Origin: an uncultured Bacteroidota bacterium
GTDB lineage: Bacteria; Bacteroidota; Bacteroidia; Chitinophagales; Chitinophagaceae
DNA length: 38,036 nucleotides
Assembly: GCA_903903635.1 (NCBI GenBank)
Contig: CAIUZK010000218.1
Coordinates: 1-38,036, forward strand
Direction: 5' to 3'
Positions within the stretch are counted from its first letter, which is position 1, and the number at the start of each line of letters is the position of its first letter. The notes under the pieces are model-generated. The model was not told the origin of the DNA and did not search any database. It saw only the letters and a program-made list of their open reading frames with translations. Of this stretch, positions 31,185 through 38,036 are shown piece after piece. A program made the position numbers and the translations under genes.

Positions 31185-32723
31185 TTAGAAATTCACAAGC
31201 AATTCTACCCTTCTGTTCTCCTTTCTGCCCGCTTCTGTACTATTGTCTTTTATCGGATTTTCCTGTCCAAAACCTGCCGACTTCAAACGTCCGGCATCAA
31301 TGCCATGGCTGATTAAATAATTCATAACAGCAGTAGCACGTTTTTCCGAAAGTGTTTTATTTACTTCAGGTTTTCCTCTGTTATCAGTATAACCATTGAT
31401 CTGCAGTTTGTATGCCGGATTATCCTTCATAACCTTAACTACATTATCCAAGGTTGGATAAGAAGACTTCTGTATGATGTCTTTGCCGGTTTCAAATGTT
31501 ATACCTTTCAGCGCCTGCTCAAGTACTTTCTTTGCATCTTCCGTTACGGCAGGACATCCATCATTTTCAGGAATACCTTTCACATCCGGACATTTATCCT
31601 TGTAGTCAGGTACGCCATCACCATCCCTATCCAATGGACATCCTTTTTCATCAACCTTTACACCATTTGGGGTGTTAGGGCATTTATCCAATCTGTCCGG
31701 AACACCATCACCATCACTATCTGCATCTGTAGTTTTTTCAGGACAACCATTGAATGCGGCAATACCTTTCACATCCGGACATTTATCAAGGTAATCAGGT
31801 ATGCCATCGCCGTCTGTATCAAGTGGACAACCATTCGCATCAACCTTAACGCCGGCAGGAGTACCCGGGCACTTGTCTAATCTGTCCGGAACCCCATCAC
31901 CATCCATATCAACATTTTCTTCAAGTTGCTTCTGCTCCGCTGGTGTTATTGCTAATGCCCAGTTGGTAGTAACATTTGTACTGGAGCTATAATCTATATG
32001 TCTTTTGCCATAACCCAATTTACCTATGTAGAAATTCGCCCCAAATGACAATACGGAAAACATATCATTGTAATTATTTGTGGCCATCGGTTTCTCAAAA
32101 TTATATCCATCAAGATAGTCGGAAAATGCATAACTAAACTCATAGTTCACGTTAAAAAAGAACCTCCTTGTAAGATGCAGATTAAAACCAATATCAAAGG
32201 GCAAATAAAAATTTGTAGTGCTAGGATTAATGTTTTTAGGATTAAAATCAGTGATTTTATATTTATCCTGATGCTTGAATTTCAAAGTAATATTCGAAAC
32301 ATTATTTGTCATGTAACCTATTCCTGTACCTGCATACAGTCCAAAAAGATTTTTCATAAAAAACGACCTTGGATATCTGAAAAACTCACCTAATGATATA
32401 TGGCCTTTAAAAGATGCAGTATTGATCTGGTTATATACACTTAAACCGTTGGTCCATGTGTTTTTAACTTCATAATCCGACAAAGCGCCATGTCTCAATT
32501 CAAGGTCCAGATTGATCCACATATTTATATTTCTGGCTGCATGCAGATGAATTACCGGCTCAGAATTAGAATGATTTAAGTTGCCATAAATTTCACTAAA
32601 ACCAAGTCCCCCACCTACAGTCCATGGTGCATATGGATAAAAAGGATCAGTCCTGACTTGTGCAGTAGATATAAAACTGATACCAACTAAAAATGACAAT
32701 AGTAATAAATGCTTTATTTTCAT
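31185..32723 (-). CDS. OmpA-family outer-membrane protein with TSP3 repeats
   Basis: 512 residues from ATG 32723, where MKIKHLLLLSFLVGISFISTAQ is the signal peptide (the longer frame to 32780 adds nothing useful). Residues about 22-270 form an outer-membrane beta-barrel-like region. Four thrombospondin type 3 calcium-binding repeats follow (DGDGVPDRLDKCPGTP, DGDGIPDYLDKCPDV and two more), each with a DxDxDGxxD pattern and two cysteines. The C-terminal OmpA/MotB peptidoglycan-binding domain has GYTDNRGKPEVNKTLSEKRA and an SHGID...GFG motif. It should tether the outer membrane to the cell wall. Its terminator follows, so it is a single-gene unit. Confidence 0.92.
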   Translation of the reverse strand: MKIKHLLLLSFLVGISFISTAQVRTDPFYPYAPWTVGGGLGFSEIYGNLNHSNSEPVIHLHAARNINMWINLDLELRHGALSDYEVKNTWTNGLSVYNQINTASFKGHISLGEFFRYPRSFFMKNLFGLYAGTGIGYMTNNVSNITLKFKHQDKYKITDFNPKNINPSTTNFYLPFDIGFNLHLTRRFFFNVNYEFSYAFSDYLDGYNFEKPMATNNYNDMFSVLSFGANFYIGKLGYGKRHIDYSSSTNVTTNWALAITPAEQKQLEENVDMDGDGVPDRLDKCPGTPAGVKVDANGCPLDTDGDGIPDYLDKCPDVKGIAAFNGCPEKTTDADSDGDGVPDRLDKCPNTPNGVKVDEKGCPLDRDGDGVPDYKDKCPDVKGIPENDGCPAVTEDAKKVLEQALKGITFETGKDIIQKSSYPTLDNVVKVMKDNPAYKLQINGYTDNRGKPEVNKTLSEKRATAVMNYLISHGIDAGRLKSAGFGQENPIKDNSTEAGRKENRRVELLVNF

Positions 32724-33504
32724 AACCGGATTTTTGAAACTTAAAAGGAGAAAAAAACATCCTTGGTAGTTAACTTTCAATTTGGAGGCAAATTAAGCAT
32801 ACTTTTTTAAATAACCATGAGTTAAATTGTTATTTATGTGTAAAATCAAAACAATAAATTTTCAATGCTTGTCTTTTCGGCTCAAAATTCATCGTTTATC
32901 TCAATGCTGCACAAGTGATTTATTTGGGTTAAAAGCTTTACGAAAAATAAACATGCTTTATATTTGACAGTGAAATGAAGGCATCTGAAAATACAAAAAT
33001 CAGTTCCTCTCCGAAACGCACCACAGGCAAAATAGCGCTTTAATAATTATATGACCGGCAGTATATAATCAATTTATCAGCAACCGTCGCTCTGTCTTTC
33101 AATACCTTGATCACATAAATTAATCGTCACCATGTAATATTCTAAAAGAACAGTCCCTAAATATTTTCCGCCTACTCCATATTAAATATCGAAGGTTCAA
33201 CAAGGCGAGATAATCGTTTTGATAACAGCAGTATCGCTTATTAATACCAGCGAATTCACAAACACAGATAGTCCTGAATATCACATGCTATTTTCCATAT
33301 TCCGAACGAAACTGTATGACATCCATCATATCAACTCATGATTTCAGTCATAATTAAAAAATCAAAAAGGCAATTACTTGCTTTGTATTTTGGGTAATAC
33401 TTAATGGACTTAATTATCTCCAGATCTTTTTAATTAATTAGTCCTTAAGTTTTGTATAATTCCATTTTAAAACCGATTAAATAAACAGAAGAAATAATCA
33501 TAGA
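32724..33504. other. Intergenic region between ompA-type and molybdenum hydroxylase genes
   Basis: About 780 AT-rich bases separating divergent genes. Upstream of the OmpA gene the minus strand has TTAATTTGCC near 32800, a weak promoter match. The perfect -7 element at 32959-32966 is listed separately. Near 33403-33454 an imperfect inverted repeat (TTAATGGACTTAATTA and TAATTAGTCCTTAA) sits about 50-100 bases before the hydroxylase start and could be an operator. Confidence 0.45.
32959..32966 (+). promoter_or_regulatory. Perfect TATATTTG element before a 22-codon ORF
   Basis: TATATTTG matches TAnnTTTG exactly. Nine bases on, an ATG at 32975 opens a 22-codon frame (MKASENTKISSSPKRTTGK..., stop at 33041-33043). 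No TTG at the right -33 spacing. A tiny peptide gene or chance. Confidence 0.25.
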
Positions 33505-36300
33505 ATGAAACAAGTCACTTATACAATTAATGGCAAAAAACATTCGGTAGTTGTTGGCGCTCATGATATGCTATCGCATGTTATTCGTAACAAAATCGGT
33601 TTAACCGGCACAAAAGAAGGCTGTTCTCAGGGAAGTTGCGGTGCCTGCACCATCCTTGTTAATGGAGAGGCTGTTCTTGGTTGCATTACACCGGCCTTAC
33701 GCTACGATGGAGCCAGAATTACTACGATTGAGGGATTGTCAAACCCTGATGGTATGCACCGCCTGCAGGATTTATTTGTCGAGAAAGGAGCCATCCAATG
33801 TGGTTTCTGTACCCCAGGTATGATTCTTACTGCTTTGGATTTTTTAACCAGCAATCCCAATCCGACTACAGAGGAAATAAAAATTGCACTCTCAGGAAAC
33901 CTTTGCAGATGCACGGGCTATAAAAAGATCATTGATGCCGTTTCTGAGTATATAAAAGAAACTCAAATAAATCCTGTAACAAAAACTCCGTTACCCGAAA
34001 TAAAAGGGAAGATCGTAGGTGTTGGCCGGCCATTAATAGAAGCGGCAAAAAAAGCGCAGGGTTTGGCCGATTATGCCGATGATTACCAGATGAAAGACGC
34101 CCTGCATGTTAAGTTTCTCCGTAGCCTTTATCCTCATGCACGGATTAACAGCATAGATACTGATGCGGCAAGTAAACTGGAAGGAGTAAGGCATGTAGCC
34201 ATCGGAAGTGATCTGCCGATAACATTTGGTGTATTGCCTATTTCACAGGATGAAACCGCAATGGCCATTGAAAAGACAAGGTATATCGGGGAGATAGTAG
34301 CCGCAGTGGCCGCTGACACCGAAGAAATCGCAGCGGCAGCTTGTAAGCTGATAAAAGTAAGCTACACTCCTATTAAGGAGTATCTCACCATTGCCGATTC
34401 AATTAACGATATTGGCGAAAATGAAAAAATTCACGACTACGGCAAATTCAATAACAACATCCATAAAAAGGCGGAACTACGTTTCGGAGACCAGGCACAG
34501 GCACTTAAAGAGGCCGATGTAGTTAGCAAAATGTCGTTTGGTTTTGAAGGTATCAACCATGGGTTTACCGAACCTCATGCTGCTACTGCTTATTGGGATG
34601 AAAATGGACTTACTATTATTACTGCCACTCAGGTTACTCACTATCTGCACCGTGCTCTGGCCAAAACAATGGAAGTACCCCTCAGCAGGGTTCGTGTTAT
34701 CAAGCCCTACATCGGCGGTGGTTTTGGTGGTAAGGGCGACCCATTCCCGCATGAGATCATCATATCTCATATTGCCAGGAAAACTAAAAAGCCTGTAAAA
34801 GTTTGCCTGACCCGCGAAGAGGTATTTCTTACCAACCACGGTCGCCATCCATCTAAAATGACCATAAGCCTGGGAGCTGACAACGACGGATACCTGAAGG
34901 TTTTGGATGCCGATATAGCCATCGATGGCGGCGCATATGGCAGCTTTGGTGTGGTTACCTCCTACTACAATGGCGTACTGCTTCAGGCGCCTTACAAGCT
35001 CGATAATTTCGGTTTTAAAACAATAAGGGTTTATACCAATAAACCTCAATGCGGCGCCATGAGAGGACATGGAGCCGTCAACTCCCGTTTTGCCGTAGAA
35101 TCTTTGATTGATGATATCGCACATAAAATAAATCTGGATCCTGTAGAAATGAGAATGAAGAATTTTCTGGATTCAAACACATTAACTGTCGGTCATTACA
35201 GGATTACATCCAATGGCAGCCGGGAATCTTTACAAACTGTTGCCAACCAGTCTGGCTGGGAAAGCAAGCACGGTAAGTTAGAGTATGGTCATGGCCTTGG
35301 AGTAGGCTGTGGCTTCTTTATCAGCGGTAGCGCGCTTCCTATTATCTGGAATGAACTGCCTCAATCTACTGTTCATCTTAAAGTCGATTTCGACGGACGT
35401 GTACTGGTAACATCCGGCGCCAACGATATTGGTCAGGGTAGCGATACCATGCTGGCAATTATAGTGGCCGAAGTACTGGGCTTAAATATGGATAAAATAT
35501 TCGTCCTGGCTGCTGATACTTTGCTCACTCCGGTGGATCTGGGCAGCTATTCAAGCAGGGTAACCTTTATGGCTGGCAATGCGGCTAAAAACGCAGCCGA
35601 AAATTTAAGGGCCGAAATAGCAGAGGCTGTTTCCCTCAAAAAAGGCATATCGGTTAATGAACTTAATTTCTCAGATGAAAAGATTTATAGTAATGATAAA
35701 AGTGTAGACCTATCCTGGCTGGAGGCGATAGAAATAGTTACAGCCAATCGTGGCGCGGTAAGTGTTAGTGGTAAATATATCTCCCCTAAATTAGGTGGCG
35801 ACTTCAAAGGTGCAGGCGCCGGGTTAAGTCCATCCTACAGTTTTGGTGCATGTGTTGCTGAAGTAAATGTAGATACGAATACAGGTCATGTAAAACTGCT
35901 GAATGTATGGGGCGCTCACGATTGTGGAAAGGCGCTCAACCCGCTGGCAGTCGAAGGCCAGTTGGAAGGCTCCTGGCACATGGGCATAGGTCAGGCTATG
36001 AGCGAAGAAATGAGATACTACAATGGCCTTCTGGTGAACAATAATTTCCTCGATTATAAAATACCTACCTCGCTCGATACGCCGGATATACACGCAAACA
36101 TTATTGAAACCATCGACCCTGAAGGGCCGTTCGGAGCCAAGGAATGCGGAGAAGGTGCATTACACCCTGTGATACCAGCCATAGCCAATGCGATTTATGA
36201 TGCTGTTGGAATCAGGATCACCAACCTGCCTATTAAATCAGAAGATGTACTCGAATTATTAAAACAAAAAAAGAGCATCCAAAACCAAATACCTGCTTAA
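33505..36300 (+). CDS. Molybdenum hydroxylase: fused [2Fe-2S] and Mo-binding subunits
   Basis: 931 residues. Residues 1-155 are the small iron-sulfur subunit: plant-type cluster ligands C40, C45, C48 and C60 (CSQGSCGAC), then the second cluster C99, C102, C134 and C136 (CGFC, CRC). From about 175 the molybdopterin-binding subunit of the xanthine oxidase family begins (GVGRPLIEAAKKAQG). GGGFGGKGD and CGAMRGHGAVNSRF contact the cofactor, GANDIGQGSD is typical, and the catalytic glutamate is E883 in GAKECGEGA. In most relatives these are two genes; here they are one. The enzyme hydroxylates or reduces an aromatic or heterocyclic substrate. The next gene's cysteine loop points towards 4-hydroxybenzoyl-CoA-reductase-like chemistry. 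The stop is two bases before the FAD-subunit gene. Confidence 0.9.
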   Translation: MKQVTYTINGKKHSVVVGAHDMLSHVIRNKIGLTGTKEGCSQGSCGACTILVNGEAVLGCITPALRYDGARITTIEGLSNPDGMHRLQDLFVEKGAIQCGFCTPGMILTALDFLTSNPNPTTEEIKIALSGNLCRCTGYKKIIDAVSEYIKETQINPVTKTPLPEIKGKIVGVGRPLIEAAKKAQGLADYADDYQMKDALHVKFLRSLYPHARINSIDTDAASKLEGVRHVAIGSDLPITFGVLPISQDETAMAIEKTRYIGEIVAAVAADTEEIAAAACKLIKVSYTPIKEYLTIADSINDIGENEKIHDYGKFNNNIHKKAELRFGDQAQALKEADVVSKMSFGFEGINHGFTEPHAATAYWDENGLTIITATQVTHYLHRALAKTMEVPLSRVRVIKPYIGGGFGGKGDPFPHEIIISHIARKTKKPVKVCLTREEVFLTNHGRHPSKMTISLGADNDGYLKVLDADIAIDGGAYGSFGVVTSYYNGVLLQAPYKLDNFGFKTIRVYTNKPQCGAMRGHGAVNSRFAVESLIDDIAHKINLDPVEMRMKNFLDSNTLTVGHYRITSNGSRESLQTVANQSGWESKHGKLEYGHGLGVGCGFFISGSALPIIWNELPQSTVHLKVDFDGRVLVTSGANDIGQGSDTMLAIIVAEVLGLNMDKIFVLAADTLLTPVDLGSYSSRVTFMAGNAAKNAAENLRAEIAEAVSLKKGISVNELNFSDEKIYSNDKSVDLSWLEAIEIVTANRGAVSVSGKYISPKLGGDFKGAGAGLSPSYSFGACVAEVNVDTNTGHVKLLNVWGAHDCGKALNPLAVEGQLEGSWHMGIGQAMSEEMRYYNGLLVNNNFLDYKIPTSLDTPDIHANIIETIDPEGPFGAKECGEGALHPVIPAIANAIYDAVGIRITNLPIKSEDVLELLKQKKSIQNQIPA

Positions 36301-36302
36301 TT

Positions 36303-37235
36303 ATGACAGCCGAAAAAATATACATCAAGCCTGCTACAATAGATGAAGCCATAAGTATGGCCTACGCGCATAAAGATGATTTTTGTTATGTCGCCGGCGG
36401 TACAGATGTCCTGGTAAATAAATACCAGGGCAACAAAGAATGCTCCTGCCTTATTGACATTACAGACATCACAGAATTGAAGTCAATCCATGCAGATGCC
36501 GGCAATGTAAAAATCGGTGCACTGGTTAGGCTGGATGACCTGAAAAACCACAAAGTACTGGCTGAAAACTTTCCCGGCTTATTGATTGCCGCGCACGAGG
36601 TGGCCTCACCTATGCTCCGGAAAACTGCAACTCTGGGTGGCAACATACTCTGCGAAAACCGTTGCTCATTTTACAACCAGAGCGAATGGTGGCGCGAAGC
36701 AGTTGGTTATTGCCTTAAGTGTGAAGGCGATGTATGTATTGCTACAGGTGGCAAGAAAGCCTGCTTTTCCAAATTCGTATCCGATACCGTGCCGGTAATG
36801 ATTAGCGCTGGCGCAACAATTGAAATTTGTGATATTGAGGGAACTGAGATTGTTGGATTAGAGACCATCTATACAGGCGACGGAATTAAACCCAGAAACC
36901 TGAAAGACACAGCGATAATTAAAAACATCATCCTGCCGCTGGGCAATGATTACAAAATAGTTTTCAAAAAATTAAGACCCAGACAAGCGGTTGATTTCAC
37001 CTCGCTCACTACTGCGGTATCTCTCGACAAAGACAACAATATCAGGATAGTTATAGGTGGCGTTGATCCTAAACCTGTGCTTATTTGTGGTACTGCCGGT
37101 GATGCTAAAGAAGGTTTTATCAAGAAAGCGCTTGCTAAAACAAGAGTAGTTGATAACGATTTTTATTCCCGCAAATACAGGCGTGAAATGCTTGCGCTAT
37201 TTATTGAGCAAAGCCTGGATGAATTGTTGAAGTAA
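36303..37235 (+). CDS. FAD subunit of molybdenum hydroxylase with four-cysteine loop (HcrB-like)
   Basis: 310 residues. The PCMH-type FAD-binding domain begins KPATIDEAIS, with the flavin motif AGGTDVLVNK at 31-40 and the second loop ATLGGNI at 109-115. Between them and the C-terminal CO-dehydrogenase-flavoprotein domain is an insert with C121, C137, C145 and C154 (NRCSFYNQSEWWREA, YCLKCEGDVC, KKAC). This spacing of 16, 8 and 9 equals, as I recall, the [4Fe-4S] ligands C122, C138, C146 and C155 of the beta subunit of 4-hydroxybenzoyl-CoA reductase, which ordinary xanthine dehydrogenases lack. So electron transfer may run through an extra cluster. The gene starts two bases after its partner's stop codon and ends at a strong terminator. 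The substrate is not proven. Confidence 0.86.
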   Translation: MTAEKIYIKPATIDEAISMAYAHKDDFCYVAGGTDVLVNKYQGNKECSCLIDITDITELKSIHADAGNVKIGALVRLDDLKNHKVLAENFPGLLIAAHEVASPMLRKTATLGGNILCENRCSFYNQSEWWREAVGYCLKCEGDVCIATGGKKACFSKFVSDTVPVMISAGATIEICDIEGTEIVGLETIYTGDGIKPRNLKDTAIIKNIILPLGNDYKIVFKKLRPRQAVDFTSLTTAVSLDKDNNIRIVIGGVDPKPVLICGTAGDAKEGFIKKALAKTRVVDNDFYSRKYRREMLALFIEQSLDELLK

Positions 37236-37267
37236 TCCCACAAACAGCGCATACGCTCTTTATTGAA

Positions 37268-37313
37268 TCCGGGGATTATTATTTCAGATAAAACTGAAGT
37301 AATAATCCCCGGA
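37268..37313. terminator. Bidirectional terminator, 20-bp stem
   Basis: A 20-base arm from TCCGGGGATT to TTTCAG pairs with CTGAAGTAATAATCCCCGGA with a single G-T pair and a 6-base loop. A T-rich tail follows on the plus strand and an A/T stretch lies on the other side. It separates the hydroxylase operon from the convergent DinB-fold gene. Confidence 0.9.
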
Positions 37314-37357
37314 TTTATTTTACAATTACACCCAAATACATCATGCCCCAGGTTTGC

Positions 37358-37834
37358 TTACAACAGCAGCAATTGCCCCTGGTGATTCGATAAATGGGAG
37401 GCTCTCCCTAAAACAACATTAAGCCTGTTGCGATGTGGCTCTTTTGCAAAATCTTCGGCTGAAACAGAATTATGCTTCTGAAACCATTCTGCTGGCTTTA
37501 GGCTTTTGAAATGTTGATCGAGCCTTTCAATAGATTCGCTCCAGCATTTCCTCAATTCGCTTACAGATGGCATTTCCTTTCCCGATTTATCCGCAGAAGT
37601 TAGAAACACTTCTGTAAAGTAAGGATAATGAGCATCACCAAAACCAAGCAACGGCAGCATCCTGTCATTCACAGCGATGAGATGCCCCAGCAGGTATTTA
37701 CCACTGTTGCGACCAGGAGCTACATCTCCTTCCAATTGTTCATCGGTTAAGGCCCTTAATAATTTATCGGTATTTGCCACAGTACTGTACCAATTGTCGA
37801 GTACCATCTTCACCATTATTTCTTGTTGTTCCAT
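37358..37834 (-). CDS. DinB-family (four-helix-bundle) protein
   Basis: 158 residues from ATG 37834 (a TTG-started version would add nine). DinB-like bundles often bind a metal through three histidines. Here H51 (GKYLLGHLIAVNDRM) and the pair H137 and H141 (ASHLSNHQGQL) are in the right helices. The family includes thiol S-transferases with bacillithiol or mycothiol and proteins of unknown role; no function can be fixed. It converges on the molybdenum hydroxylase operon and has no operon partner. Confidence 0.8.
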   Translation of the reverse strand: MEQQEIMVKMVLDNWYSTVANTDKLLRALTDEQLEGDVAPGRNSGKYLLGHLIAVNDRMLPLLGFGDAHYPYFTEVFLTSADKSGKEMPSVSELRKCWSESIERLDQHFKSLKPAEWFQKHNSVSAEDFAKEPHRNRLNVVLGRASHLSNHQGQLLLL

Positions 37835-37906
37835 CTGTATTTTTTGAGTGAAATTATTCAATTTTGAAGGATAATACCTGATAGCGCTATTATTATTTTA
37901 GGTATA

Positions 37907-38036
37907 GGCACTTAGGTCGCAATATCAATCCTTTGATAACAAGCGTATTGGATCATTTTTGACCATTCTTTTTATAAGGGTATCAAAGATTACCCCCATT
38001 TTTTGTCTTCTGTTATATCTAAAGTGATATTCATCC
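37907..38036 (-). mobile_element. Terminal part of an IS1595/ISXO2-type element, cut by the window edge
   Basis: The transposase C-terminus (37925-38036) marks an element whose body lies to the right. GGCACTTAGGTCGCAATATC starting at 37907 is a possible terminal inverted repeat, placed 18 bases outside the stop codon; the opposite end is needed to confirm it. Confidence 0.55.
37925..38036 (-). CDS. IS1595/ISXO2-type transposase, C-terminal 36 residues
   Basis: The frame enters at the right edge as DEYHFRYNRRQKMGVIFDTL and ends IRLLSKD at the TGA 37927-37925. E/D-x-x-F-R-Y-N-R-R followed by IFDTLIKRMV is the typical end of ISXO2-like transposases, where the glutamate-containing segment of the DDE core lies just upstream (outside the window). 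Whether the gene is intact cannot be seen. Confidence 0.7.
   Translation of the reverse strand, partial: DEYHFRYNRRQKMGVIFDTLIKRMVKNDPIRLLSKD

Overview
The window looks like a chromosomal segment of a member of Bacteroidota, most likely near Chitinophagaceae. The evidence is three cargo proteins with type IX secretion (T9SS) sorting domains, a Bacteroidota-type promoter (TTG, 20 bases, TACGTTTG) in front of the largest gene, almost no Shine-Dalgarno sequences, and an OmpA protein with thrombospondin-3 calcium repeats. This is read from the sequence alone.

Layout. 1-1504 (minus): the open end of a TM0106-type RecB-like nuclease gene that runs off the left edge, then tRNA-Ser(GGA) with its terminator. 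1880-3730: a TMTC-like membrane glycosyltransferase with TPRs. 4082-4912 (minus): an exported DUF695-RraB protein. 5177-5515: an unrecognised small protein that meets a 4'-phosphopantetheinyl transferase gene end to end. 5512-10408 (all minus): ROK kinase, APC permease, GyrI-like protein, class V aminotransferase and phosphopantetheinyl transferase, probably one or two transcripts. 11003-11749: a PlsC acyltransferase. 11748-12948 is a graveyard of mobile elements: a group II intron domain V/VI remnant beside an imperfect 30-bp direct repeat, and an IS630 fragment joined to an IS1634-type fragment. 13383-18096 (plus): metG, an orphan HlyD/MacA-type efflux adaptor and gpsA, closed by a bidirectional terminator. 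18153-18380: a tiny lipoprotein.

18970-29662 (minus) is the most distinctive part. It is a probable three-gene transcript of T9SS cargo. The first product is a 2741-residue protein with a metzincin-like domain, twelve Ig-like repeats and a beta-helix-like region. Two paralogous 'NPSFE' proteins follow, and their sorting-domain DNA is almost identical. Upstream lies about 1.4 kb of non-coding DNA (29754-31123) packed with at least five families of tandem, palindromic and direct repeats.

31185-32723 (minus): OmpA with TSP3 repeats. 33505-37235 (plus): a two-gene molybdenum hydroxylase. Its FAD subunit carries the four-cysteine loop that marks 4-hydroxybenzoyl-CoA-reductase-type enzymes. A 20-bp-stem terminator separates it from a convergent DinB-fold gene (37358-37834). 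The right edge holds the C-terminus of an IS1595/ISXO2-type transposase.
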